Below are positions 8,096 to 14,484 of a stretch of 24,418 nt of DNA, in pieces. The DNA is from VGWB01 sp964480945 (GTDB taxonomy: Bacteria > Bacteroidota > Ignavibacteria > UBA10030). Location: positions 1 to 24,418 of the forward strand of contig CAYZRX010000061.1 in the NCBI GenBank assembly GCA_964480945.1, given 5' to 3'. Every line of letters starts with the position of its first letter. Positions within the stretch are counted from its first letter, which is position 1. The notes below the pieces were generated by a model, which searched no databases, was not told the DNA's origin, and saw only the letters and a list, made by a program, of their open reading frames with translations. A program made the position numbers and the translations under genes.

Positions 8096-9922
8096 CTATT
8101 CCTTTCCTTCGTCGGCGAACTGGAGCGTGTAGAGCCGCTTGTAGAGGCCCGAATCATTGCGCAGCAGCTCTTCGTGCTTTCCCTGCTCGACGATCGAGCC
8201 CCGGTCGAGGACAAAGATCCTATCGCATCGATACACGGTGGAGAGACGGTGGGCAATTATAAAGGAGGTCCGCCCCTGCATCAGCCGGTCCAGCGCCTCT
8301 TGCACCATGAGCTCTGACTCGGTGTCGAGCGCCGAGGTCGCCTCATCGAGCAAGAGGATCTTCGGATTGCGGAGGATCGCGCGTGCGATCGCAAGTCGCT
8401 GACGCTGCCCGCCCGAGAGCTGGATGCCCCGCTCGCCGATCTCGGTATCATATCCCCGTTCGAGCTGTTCGATAAACGAGTGTGCGTTCGCCATCTTCGC
8501 GGCATCCACAATCTCCTCCTCCCGCGCCGTCAGTCTGCCGTACCGGATATTGTCACGGATCGTGCCTGCGAACAGAACGACGTCTTGCGGCACGACGCCG
8601 ATCCCCGCGCGCAGATCGGTCAGTCCCATCGACCGGATATCCTTCCCGTCGATGAGGATCGCACCGTGTTTCACTTCATAGAACCTCGGTATCAGACTGA
8701 TCAGCGTCGTTTTTCCGCTGCCGCTCGGCCCGACGAGAGCGATTTTCTCACCCGGGTTCACCTTGAAACTGATCCCGCTCACCGCCGGCACGTCGGAATT
8801 GTACGAGAAGGTCACGTCCTGAAACTCAACCTCACCTCGCTCGATCGCAATGGTTTGCGGTTCGTCGCTCAGCTTCTCTTTCTCGAGGTCCAACATCTCG
8901 AAGATGAGGCCGGCCGAGACGAGGTTCTTCTGGATCCTGGCAAAATTCTCTCCGAGGGCCTTGACCGGCTTGGCGAGAAAATTGATCATGAGCATGAAGA
9001 AGATCATCGATTTCATCGTCATGTCGCCGTGCAGAAAAAGATACCCCGTGAAGACGACAAGCAGCGAAGCAACGAAGGTGTTGAAGAATTCGTTTGTGGG
9101 GCTCAGGACCGCCATCGTGCGGACGATCTTCATCGAGTGATGATAGTTGTCATCGACCTTCTGGCGAAACGCCTTGCGCTCATGCGCTTCGCGCGTGAAC
9201 GACTTCACGATCCTGATCGATGAAATTTTCTCCTGCAGAAAGGCAGAGATGTCGGCCAGCGTGTCCATCAACGCGCGGCTGTGGCCGCGAATGCGGTCAC
9301 CGAACCGCCGCGAGATCCCACCGGAGAGCCCGAAGATGGCGATCGTGAAGATCGCCAGCTGCCAGTTCGAATAGATGAGCACACCGGCGTACATCAGGGA
9401 GTAGAGAAGGTTTTGTCCGATCTCCACAAGCAGATAGAGCGACTGCTCCATGTTGTTGATGTCGTTCGTGATGCGAGACATTACCTTGCCCGTCCGTTCC
9501 CGGTCGAAGTAGCGGACGGGGAGCAGGAGCACGGTATCGAAGAGCTCCACCCGGAATCGCATCAGCACCTTCTGCTGCGCGGAGCTCATGACGTATTCCC
9601 GAACATACACGAAGCAGACCTTGATGAGGATGATTCCAAGCAGAACCGCAGCGAACGTGACGATCAGCCTCATGGTCTCGCCGCTTCCCTGAATCGTGAT
9701 CTGGTACAGCACCGTGTTGAGGAACTGGATCGGCACGTCGACGAAAATCGGTTTGCCCTCTTTGACAAGGTCACCGATCTTCTGAAGGACTTCAAAGAGC
9801 TGCGCGATCAGGAACGCCGAGACAGTGTCGGACATGCTCATCACGGCGACGGAGAGCAGGCCGGCCAGGATGCGCCACTTGTAGCGGAGAAAATATGTGA
9901 GGAGTCGAAGGAGAACTTTCAT
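8096..9922 (-). CDS. msbA: MsbA-like lipid A/LPS ABC exporter (fused membrane and ATPase domains)
   Basis: The product is 608 aa, a half-transporter with an N-terminal six-helix ABC exporter domain (about 1-345) and a C-terminal ATPase. The nucleotide-binding motifs are all intact: Walker A GPSGSGKTT (398-406), Q-loop VPQD with Q446, signature LSGGQ (502-506), Walker B ILLLDE (522-527) and switch histidine H558 in IIAHRLSTV. Such proteins form homodimers in the inner membrane. The MsbA assignment rests on overall similarity and on context, as the next genes downstream are two GT9 enzymes and an O-antigen ligase; other lipid or drug exporters share these motifs. The gene starts 34 bases after the endonuclease III stop with no clear Shine-Dalgarno, and ends 15 bases before the GT9 gene. 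Confidence 0.85.
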   Translation of the reverse strand: MKVLLRLLTYFLRYKWRILAGLLSVAVMSMSDTVSAFLIAQLFEVLQKIGDLVKEGKPIFVDVPIQFLNTVLYQITIQGSGETMRLIVTFAAVLLGIILIKVCFVYVREYVMSSAQQKVLMRFRVELFDTVLLLPVRYFDRERTGKVMSRITNDINNMEQSLYLLVEIGQNLLYSLMYAGVLIYSNWQLAIFTIAIFGLSGGISRRFGDRIRGHSRALMDTLADISAFLQEKISSIRIVKSFTREAHERKAFRQKVDDNYHHSMKIVRTMAVLSPTNEFFNTFVASLLVVFTGYLFLHGDMTMKSMIFFMLMINFLAKPVKALGENFARIQKNLVSAGLIFEMLDLEKEKLSDEPQTIAIERGEVEFQDVTFSYNSDVPAVSGISFKVNPGEKIALVGPSGSGKTTLISLIPRFYEVKHGAILIDGKDIRSMGLTDLRAGIGVVPQDVVLFAGTIRDNIRYGRLTAREEEIVDAAKMANAHSFIEQLERGYDTEIGERGIQLSGGQRQRLAIARAILRNPKILLLDEATSALDTESELMVQEALDRLMQGRTSFIIAHRLSTVYRCDRIFVLDRGSIVEQGKHEELLRNDSGLYKRLYTLQFADEGKE

Positions 9923-9956
9923 GAGGAACGGTCCGGCGGGCCTCGGGGTCAGATGC

Positions 9957-10721
9957 CTATGCTACGTGATCGAGGATCATGAAATCGACGTTCCTGCCGG
10001 AGACTTTCTTGCCCGCCGATTGTCTCATCGCATACTGTTCTTTTTGAGGGAATGCGCACTCGTCATAGAGCGGACAGTCGCCGCAGAGTGGATTCTGGGC
10101 CCTGCAGACCTTCCGGCCGAAGCGAATGAGATTGACGTGGAATGCATAGGCCCGCCCTCCGGGAACGAGCGCCTGCATTTCTTCGTACGTCTGCTCAGCC
10201 GTCTTCGTCTTCACCAGGCCAAGCCGGTTGCAGAGCCGGTGAATGTGCGTGTCGACCGGAAAGACGTCACGACCCAACGAAAAAACCAGAACGCAGGCCG
10301 CCGTCTTCAGGCCCACTCCCTTCATAGAAAGAAGATAATGAATTGCTTCCTCACTTGTTTTCCTTCTTAGGAAGCGGAGGTCGAATGATCCGGCATCCCT
10401 GCGGACCCTCTGCAGAATTCGCTTGATTCGCCGCGCTTTTTGGTTCTTCAGTCCCCCCACCTCGATGGTGCGCGCGATCTCCCTCGCCGGCGCGGCAGCG
10501 ACCTTCTCCCAGGTCGGGAACTTCTTCCTGAGATTCAGCCAGGCCTGGTGGCTATTCCGATCATTGGTATTCTGAGAGAGAAGTGTGGCAATCAGGGAGT
10601 CCAAGGGCTTCGAGTGTCGCCCCGACTGTACCGGTTTCCCGAGAAGCCCCTCGAGTGCATCAGCAAGAGCTACCGCCTTGCGCTGCCCTGCTCGTGTGCC
10701 GGTCGTATCACTTTTCCGCAA
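9957..10721 (-). CDS. nth: Endonuclease III (HhH-GPD DNA glycosylase/AP lyase with [4Fe-4S])
   Basis: I place the start at TTG 10721, giving 254 aa: it has a strong GGAGAGG six bases upstream, while a longer ATG-started frame would run through most of the DUF971 gene in another frame. The catalytic core begins at LIATLLSQNTNDRN. The helix-hairpin-helix is MKGVGLKTAACV with catalytic lysine K139, followed by VFPVDTHIHRL with the activating aspartate D157. The C-terminal cluster motif is C206-x6-C213-x2-C216-x5-C222, the exact spacing for the endonuclease III [4Fe-4S]. It removes oxidised pyrimidines and cleaves the abasic site. It overlaps the DUF971 gene by 14 bases, so translation is probably coupled, and it precedes msbA; its presence in an LPS operon is unexplained. 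Confidence 0.9.
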   Translation of the reverse strand: MRKSDTTGTRAGQRKAVALADALEGLLGKPVQSGRHSKPLDSLIATLLSQNTNDRNSHQAWLNLRKKFPTWEKVAAAPAREIARTIEVGGLKNQKARRIKRILQRVRRDAGSFDLRFLRRKTSEEAIHYLLSMKGVGLKTAACVLVFSLGRDVFPVDTHIHRLCNRLGLVKTKTAEQTYEEMQALVPGGRAYAFHVNLIRFGRKVCRAQNPLCGDCPLYDECAFPQKEQYAMRQSAGKKVSGRNVDFMILDHVA

Positions 10722-11079
10722 TCGGGTCCTCTCCGCTTGGGCGCGCCTTCTTGCTCCGGCAGGTCTCGCATTCACACAGAGATCGAAGATGCTCCCACGT
10801 ATAGATTCCTGTGCTGTGGCCATCCCCCCACCGGACGCCGAGTGCGTACGCCCCCACCGGCTGGGCGCTGACCAGCTTGTTTCTTCCTGGCAGCTCCACC
10901 TGAGGAGAGGGTGTGTACGTTCTGAGCAGGACCGTCTCCCCCTTGCAAGCGGCGCACGGGCACTCGTCCCGCAGAGTTTTGAGCCGGATGAATCCGGCGT
11001 GTCCGTCATCCCAGCTGATGGAAAGCTGGTCGGCTTTTGTCCGCTCGTCCGTGACCAGCTTTATTTGGGTTGGAAACAT
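10708..11079 (-). CDS. DUF971 protein (gamma-butyrobetaine hydroxylase-like N-terminal domain)
   Basis: The product is 123 aa. It matches the small DUF971/GBBH-like-N family in layout: an N-terminal strand pair (LSISWDDGHAGFIRLKTLRDECPC), a middle glycine-rich part (VGAYALGVRWGDGHSTGIYTWEHLRSLC) and a short charged tail. Two cysteine clusters are visible, C40-x-C42-x-x-C45 and C102-x-C104-x-x-C107, with the same spacing. In eukaryotic butyrobetaine hydroxylase the related domain binds zinc; stand-alone bacterial proteins have been linked to iron-sulfur cluster biology, but no reaction is defined here. It is the first gene of the minus-strand operon ending in the O-antigen ligase, and it follows a rho-independent terminator by about 40 bases, so its own promoter should lie just upstream. 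Only weak ribosome-binding sequence precedes ATG 11079. Confidence 0.82.
   Translation of the reverse strand: MFPTQIKLVTDERTKADQLSISWDDGHAGFIRLKTLRDECPCAACKGETVLLRTYTPSPQVELPGRNKLVSAQPVGAYALGVRWGDGHSTGIYTWEHLRSLCECETCRSKKARPSGEDPIAEK
10728..10734 (-). promoter_or_regulatory. Shine-Dalgarno site deciding the TTG start of endonuclease III
   Basis: Minus-strand GGAGAGG lies six bases before TTG 10721, inside the 3' end of the DUF971 gene. No ATG or GTG fits between the DUF971 stop and the catalytic core, so this site supports the TTG start. Confidence 0.65.
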
Positions 11080-11120
11080 ACCGGGAAGTCTTTCTCAGGG
11101 ACGTGTCAGCAATCCAGAAA

Positions 11121-11152
11121 TGAAAAAAGGACAATCGAGAAGGATTGTCCTT
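11121..11152 (-). terminator. Rho-independent terminator on the minus strand
   Basis: A perfect 10-bp stem (AAGGACAATC at 11127-11136 with GATTGTCCTT at 11143-11152, loop of six) is followed on the minus strand by a run of six T (plus-strand A at 11123-11128). No T-tract exists on the plus side, so it acts leftward. It would end transcripts coming from the tRNA-Ala and repeat array and separates them from the DUF971 operon. Confidence 0.8.
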
Positions 11153-11200
11153 CGTCTGTCCTCAGGCTTTCGGTCGGAGACATTGTTGCGATCTGAAGCC

Positions 11201-11274
11201 CCCTCTCCTCTCTTAGGAGAGGGTTCGGGAGAGGTTCATTGGGAACCCCGCCGTACCTCCCCTATGAGGGGAGG
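11201..11274. repeat. Dispersed-type pair of CT/GA-rich hairpins
   Basis: Two near-perfect palindromes stand close together: CCCTCTCCT/AGGAGAGGG at 11201-11223 with a 5-nt loop, and CCTCCCCT/AGGGGAGG at 11256-11274 with a 3-nt loop. The sequence type resembles short intergenic palindromes found in many copies in environmental bacterial genomes. Within this window I see only this copy. It lies between the terminator and the 275-bp units. Confidence 0.6.
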
Positions 11275-11325
11275 GGCTGGTTTTCTTCCTCCGCTTGAAA
11301 TCGCGTCCCCTCTTCAACAATTTCT

Positions 11326-11600
11326 AGTGGGCCGTACCGGGGTCTCCGCCCAGCTTTATGGCGGATGCGCCTCTGGCGCAGAACCGGTGACCTTCCCGCC
11401 ACGATGGAATCGTGACGGTTCCGCTTTCCAGAATCCCGCTCACGAAGCGGAATCCCCGCCTGCCTCACTTGGTCAATGAGGGCGGGCAGGCAGAAAGCGG
11501 GAGACGCTCTCCCTCCTCATTCGCTGAGCAAGATCATCGCTATGCCCAACGTAGAATCTGCCGTTCAACAGACTCTTCAGGATGTACACATAAAACATTA
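11326..11600 (-). repeat. 275-bp tandem unit A (tRNA-Ala 3' fragment + GIY-YIG fragment)
   Basis: This unit matches unit B base for base apart from one difference in the first bases (G at 11331 against A at 11606). Read on the minus strand it contains a truncated GIY-YIG frame, several palindromes and, at its left end, tRNA-Ala positions of the T arm split by a 36-nt insert. Its left edge, at 11326, is where similarity to unit B stops. It is the unit farthest from the intact tRNA. Confidence 0.95.
11473..11598 (-). pseudogene. Truncated GIY-YIG endonuclease frame (copy in unit A)
   Basis: This copy is identical to the one next to the intact tRNA and encodes 41 residues with the N-terminal GIY-YIG strand pair only. 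The catalytic helix and glutamate regions of the family are absent, so it cannot be an active nuclease. It starts at the same short distance from the split tRNA fragment. Confidence 0.7.
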
Positions 11601-11875
11601 AGTGGACCGTACCGGGGTCTCCGCCCAGCTTTATGGCGGATGCGCCTCTGGCGCAGAACCGGTGACCTTCCCGCCACGATGGAATCGTGACGGTTCCGCT
11701 TTCCAGAATCCCGCTCACGAAGCGGAATCCCCGCCTGCCTCACTTGGTCAATGAGGGCGGGCAGGCAGAAAGCGGGAGACGCTCTCCCTCCTCATTCGCT
11801 GAGCAAGATCATCGCTATGCCCAACGTAGAATCTGCCGTTCAACAGACTCTTCAGGATGTACACATAAAACATTA
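11601..11875 (-). repeat. 275-bp tandem unit B (tRNA-Ala 3' fragment + GIY-YIG fragment)
   Basis: The second exact tandem unit abuts the intact tRNA-Ala. On the minus strand it begins right after the tRNA with a short spacer and the start of a GIY-YIG frame. It then shows a chain of palindromes (GGGAGA/TCTCCC, GCCTGCC/GGCAGGC, TTCCGCTT/AAGCGGAA, CACGAT/ATCGTG). It ends in 13 bases of the tRNA (11656-11668), a 36-nt insert (11620-11655) made of two hairpins, and the last 19 bases of the tRNA region (11601-11619). Confidence 0.95.
11748..11873 (-). pseudogene. Truncated GIY-YIG endonuclease frame beside tRNA-Ala (copy in unit B)
   Basis: ATG 11873 lies only four bases after the tRNA discriminator base. 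The 41-residue product starts MFYVYILKSLLNGRFYVGHS, the first strands of the UvrC/GIY-YIG fold (VYIL for GIY, FYVG for YIG), then DDLAQRM and unrelated residues before a stop. Full family members of this small type are about 80-100 aa, so roughly the last half, with its conserved glutamate, is missing. The frame is also open backwards through the tRNA to 11984, a common artefact at tRNA genes. By family such single-domain proteins are putative nucleases, sometimes found next to tRNA genes; this one should be inactive. Confidence 0.75.
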
Positions 11876-11894
11876 AGTGGACCGTACCGGGGTC
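11876..11894 (-). repeat. 19-bp tRNA 3'-end direct repeat (third copy, in the intact tRNA)
   Basis: The plus-strand sequence agtggaccgtaccggggtc occurs here within the intact tRNA-Ala, at 11601-11619 exactly, and at 11326-11344 with one mismatch, spaced exactly 275 bases apart. Direct repeats of a tRNA 3' end are what site-specific integration into tRNA genes leaves behind, but unequal duplication would give the same picture. Confidence 0.85.
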
Positions 11895-11951
11895 GAACCG
11901 GTGACCTCCACAATGCCATTGTGGCGCTCTCCCAAACTGAGCTAACGGCCC
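11878..11951 (-). tRNA. tRNA-Ala (anticodon GGC)
   Basis: A full cloverleaf can be folded on the minus strand. The 7-bp acceptor stem GGGCCGT/ACGGTCC includes the G3:U70 wobble pair that marks alanine tRNAs. There is a D arm GCTC/GAGC, an anticodon stem CCACA/TGTGG with loop ATGGCAT (anticodon GGC) and a T arm ACCGG/CCGGT with TTCGACC. The discriminator is A and CCA is not encoded; the DNA continues CTTAATG. The tRNA has a strong promoter upstream and the 275-bp units directly downstream. Confidence 0.97.
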
Positions 11952-11965
11952 TCGGGTGCGCATCA

Positions 11966-11994
11966 AATATACCCAAAGAGCCACGGAAAGTCAA
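11966..11994 (-). promoter_or_regulatory. Promoter of tRNA-Ala
   Basis: On the minus strand TTGACT (11989-11994) and TATATT (11966-11971) are separated by exactly 17 bases. The -10 continues as TATATTTG, which also fits the Bacteroidota TAnnTTTG consensus. The -10 ends 14 bases before the tRNA, giving a short leader. Confidence 0.8.
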
Positions 11995-12061
11995 CGCTGA
12001 ATTCTTGCAGCAGGGGACACTTTTAGGTACATTCTGATAGGAGTGACACCCAGAACCTCAA

Positions 12062-12469
12062 ATGACGGCAAGAAGACTCTGCATCATCATTTTCCTCTTC
12101 GCTACACTTACCCTCTGGTCGTGCAAAGATCAGGTCACTCAGCCGAGCCAATCCCCCATCGTGTTCCCGGCGTCAAACATCAGCTACTCCAAATATATCG
12201 ATCCTCTGTTCCAGCAACAGTGTGCCGTCGGAGGATGTCACTCAAACACAACCGCGGCAGGCGATCTCGACCTCACCATACCGTCATACGACAACCTGAT
12301 GTTCCACCAACCTCGGTTGGTCGTCTCCGGAGCGAGCAACAATAGCCTCCTCGTACAGCGGCTCGATGGACGCCTCCAACCCGTGATGCCCCCCATCCAA
12401 TCACCGCTCACCTCAAACCAAATCAATGGAATCAAAAAGTGGATCGATGAGGGAGCGTTGAACAACTGA
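12062..12469 (+). CDS. Small c-type cytochrome-like lipoprotein (CX4CH heme motif)
   Basis: The product is 135 aa. Residues 1-21 are a lipoprotein signal with LWSC and C21 as lipidation site. The mature part has YSKYIDPLFQQQCAVGGCHS, a heme-binding-like motif with four residues between C54 and C59 before H60, rather than the classical two. It also has AGDLDL and the C-terminal MPPIQSPLTSNQINGIKKWI, where M109 is the candidate distal ligand and the helix ends in DEGA. This layout is typical of short planctomycete/Bacteroidota-type cytochrome c domains. A periplasmic electron-transfer role is inferred. An AGGAG at 12039-12043 is rather far (18 bases) from ATG 12062. The gene stands alone, diverging from the tRNA-Ala and convergent with nadK 22 bases downstream. 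Confidence 0.8.
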   Translation: MTARRLCIIIFLFATLTLWSCKDQVTQPSQSPIVFPASNISYSKYIDPLFQQQCAVGGCHSNTTAAGDLDLTIPSYDNLMFHQPRLVVSGASNNSLLVQRLDGRLQPVMPPIQSPLTSNQINGIKKWIDEGALNN

Positions 12470-12491
12470 AGACCGCAGCACTCGGGCCCTC

Positions 12492-13382
12492 CTACCGTTT
12501 CTCCTGATTCCGCACGTCCGTGCCCCAATGCAGTTTCTTTCTGAGAAGATCGTAGTAGCTGCTGTTGCGGCGCTTGACCAGCCGCGCCAGAGACGGAGCT
12601 TTCATGACTCTGATCTCCGCCGGAGCGCGCAGGAGCGCGTCGTCCTGCCCGTCCGCGGTGATGTGGACCTTATGCGGGGCTGATGCGATCTTGATCCTGA
12701 TGACTGAATCATCCGGGACGATGACGGGACGCGCCGTCAGGGTATGGGGACAGATCGGACTGATCGTGATCGACCTGTTCCGCGGTGTCACAATTGGGCC
12801 ACCGCTGGCGAGGCCGTAGGCGGTTGAGCCGGTGGGAGTGGAGAAGATCACCCCGTCGGCGGTAAACGTCGCGAGATACTCCCGGTCGACATAGGTCTCA
12901 AAATTGAGCACTCGGGAGGTCCCGTATTTATCAATCACGATATCATTAAGGGCTAAATAAGTCTTGGCCGAAGCGGAGGTTACCCCCTGAAGCATCATCC
13001 TCTCTGCTACAACGTATTCACCCTTCAGGATCTCAGTCAGGCAATCATTGACATCTTCCAACGATACTTCCGCGAGGAAGCCAAGCTTGCCAAGGTTAAT
13101 GCCGAGGATGGGGGTCCCGACGGGAGCGACAAGCCTCGCCATTCGCAGGATGGTGCCGTCGCCGCCGAGCGAAATGAGAAGGTCGCACGATTTACCAAGG
13201 TTTCTTTCCGACACCAGCTTACCACCCCGCAAACTCCCTAGTTTCCTGTTCCCCTTCAGGTGAGCCGCAAGCCCACGTTCGATGACAAAGTCGACCCCCT
13301 CTCTGTCGAATCGCTCGACGAGCACTTTGACGAGGTGCGGGAGACCCGGCTTCTGGAGATTACCGGCTATTCCAAATCTCAT
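12492..13382 (-). CDS. nadK: NAD kinase
   Basis: The product is 296 aa, normal for the family. LLISLGGDGTILRMAR (68-83) holds the GGDGT motif (73-77) that binds ATP/NAD, LALNDIVI is the family's N-[ED] motif (here N-D), and TPTGSTAYGLASGGPIV is the conserved C-terminal active-site loop. The reaction is ATP-dependent phosphorylation of NAD to NADP in the cytoplasm. ATG 13382 overlaps the DUF1844 stop by four bases. It is the last gene of the leuS operon, convergent with the cytochrome gene, with no hairpin terminator in the 22 bases between. Confidence 0.95.
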   Translation of the reverse strand: MRFGIAGNLQKPGLPHLVKVLVERFDREGVDFVIERGLAAHLKGNRKLGSLRGGKLVSERNLGKSCDLLISLGGDGTILRMARLVAPVGTPILGINLGKLGFLAEVSLEDVNDCLTEILKGEYVVAERMMLQGVTSASAKTYLALNDIVIDKYGTSRVLNFETYVDREYLATFTADGVIFSTPTGSTAYGLASGGPIVTPRNRSITISPICPHTLTARPVIVPDDSVIRIKIASAPHKVHITADGQDDALLRAPAEIRVMKAPSLARLVKRRNSSYYDLLRKKLHWGTDVRNQEKR

Positions 13383-13708
13383 GGCTGTTCTTTCTTGTCT
13401 TCCTCCGTCGAGGGTTTGTCCGGGCCCGGGTCGCTAGGCTCAGGCTTCTTCGAGAGCTCATCGACATAATTCAGCTTGAGCTCCTTGACGGTGTTGATGA
13501 GATATCGGTTCTCCTCCTCGCTCAGGTTCCCCTTCGTTTTCGAGGACAGAACGTCGAGAATGTCGATGGCAAACTGAGCCTGATCCAGACTGCGCTCCAC
13601 CTTTTCCGTCAGCGGATTCTTGATCTTCCCCATGTGCTGCATTGCGGCCGAGTGGAACATCATCACAAGACCCATGAAGAGTGCGCTCTCTTTTTCACTT
13701 TCACTCAT
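13379..13708 (-). CDS. DUF1844 family protein
   Basis: The product is 109 aa. The N-terminal 85 residues match DUF1844: FMGLVMMFHSAAMQHMGKI, then NPLTEKVERSLDQAQFAIDI and LDVLSSKTKGNLSEEENRYL, mainly helical. The tail after about residue 86 is proline- and acid-rich and probably disordered. No function is known for the family. It overlaps GT2 upstream and nadK downstream by four bases each, so translation is probably coupled to both. Confidence 0.88.
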   Translation of the reverse strand: MSESEKESALFMGLVMMFHSAAMQHMGKIKNPLTEKVERSLDQAQFAIDILDVLSSKTKGNLSEEENRYLINTVKELKLNYVDELSKKPEPSDPGPDKPSTEEDKKEQP

Positions 13709-14475
13709 TGATGCTTACTCCTTTCATCGCTTGCTGATAGCTCCCAGAGCTTGGCATACTTGACGAAGACATAACACGAGGAAAGCAGGCTGAGGATGAA
13801 CCCTTGAATTCCATCGAGGAAGCCCCTCCGAAGGAAGTACATTCTTACAAAGACCCACGGAGGCCGCAGGAGGAGCTGGGAAAGCCGAAAACCCTTCCGC
13901 TGGGCGCGAAGGTCCTCAGCAGCAAGGGAGGTGTAACGGTTGAACTTCTCGATGTAGTGAAAAAGGTTGGGATCGGTGAAATGGAGAAGGTCCGATCTCA
14001 GGCGTCCGATCTCTCCGTCGATCTCGAGCCTCTCATGCACCTTGGCTTCGGTGAATCGTCCTGCCCCGCGCCGACAAAGGCGAGGCACATAGCCTGGATA
14101 CCAACCGCAATGCTTGATCCATTTCCCAAGGAAATACGCTGCCCTCGGCACCTCGTAGCCAGCGACATCTTTCCTGTCCATGTCGAGCACCGACTTGATC
14201 TCCGCAGCCAGAGCGGGCGTGACACGCTCGTCTGCATCGAGCCACAGGACCCACTCGCTCGTGCAGAGGGTGAGTGCCTCATTCTTTGCCGCCCCGTATC
14301 CTTTCCAAGGATCTACGATCACTTTCGGGGTCAAGGCCTTGGCAAGCTCGACCGTCTTGTCGCTGCTCCCGGCGTCCACCACGACGATCTCATTCGCCCA
14401 TCCGACACTTTCCAAGCATTCCCGGATGTTCCGTTCCTCGTTCTTGGTGATGACAATAACGGAAAGCGAGCTCAA
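13705..14475 (-). CDS. GT2 glycosyltransferase (WaaE/KdtX-like)
   Basis: The product is 256 aa from a TTG start at 14475, supported by GGAGGAG nine bases upstream and by the immediate SLSVIVITKNEERNI that begins the GT-A fold. VVVDAGSSDKT (31-41) binds the nucleotide and WLDADER (79-84) supplies the metal-binding DxD (D80, D82). WKGYGAAKNEAL (57-68) and the KVHERLEI region resemble the WaaE family that adds glucose to LPS core heptose. A hydrophobic segment near residues 226-244 may anchor it to the membrane. It sits 17 bases after leuS and overlaps DUF1844 by four. The sugar and acceptor remain unproven. Confidence 0.86.
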   Translation of the reverse strand: MSSLSVIVITKNEERNIRECLESVGWANEIVVVDAGSSDKTVELAKALTPKVIVDPWKGYGAAKNEALTLCTSEWVLWLDADERVTPALAAEIKSVLDMDRKDVAGYEVPRAAYFLGKWIKHCGWYPGYVPRLCRRGAGRFTEAKVHERLEIDGEIGRLRSDLLHFTDPNLFHYIEKFNRYTSLAAEDLRAQRKGFRLSQLLLRPPWVFVRMYFLRRGFLDGIQGFILSLLSSCYVFVKYAKLWELSASDERSKHQ

Positions 14476-14484
14476 AGAGGGTCG

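Noticed and set aside
8480..9982. Plus-strand open frames of 247 and 233 codons
   Set aside because: Antisense to msbA; rich in D, R, H and E, as expected for the mirror of a membrane/ATPase gene.
10722..11009. N-terminal extension of endonuclease III to 350 aa
   Set aside because: The added 96 residues run through the DUF971 gene in another frame and are unlike any glycosylase; TTG 10721 has a strong Shine-Dalgarno.
11601..11668. Second functional tRNA-Ala with an intron
   Set aside because: Only the T arm and part of the acceptor 3' strand are present; the D arm, anticodon arm and acceptor 5' strand are missing.
11326..11951. CRISPR array
   Set aside because: Repeats are 275 bp and directly abutting, with no short spaced repeats, and no cas gene is in the window.
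11748..11984. 78-codon ORF reading through tRNA-Ala
   Set aside because: Its first part (RGPLAQFGRAPQ and following) is the translated tRNA, a common false gene call; only the part after the tRNA is GIY-YIG-like.
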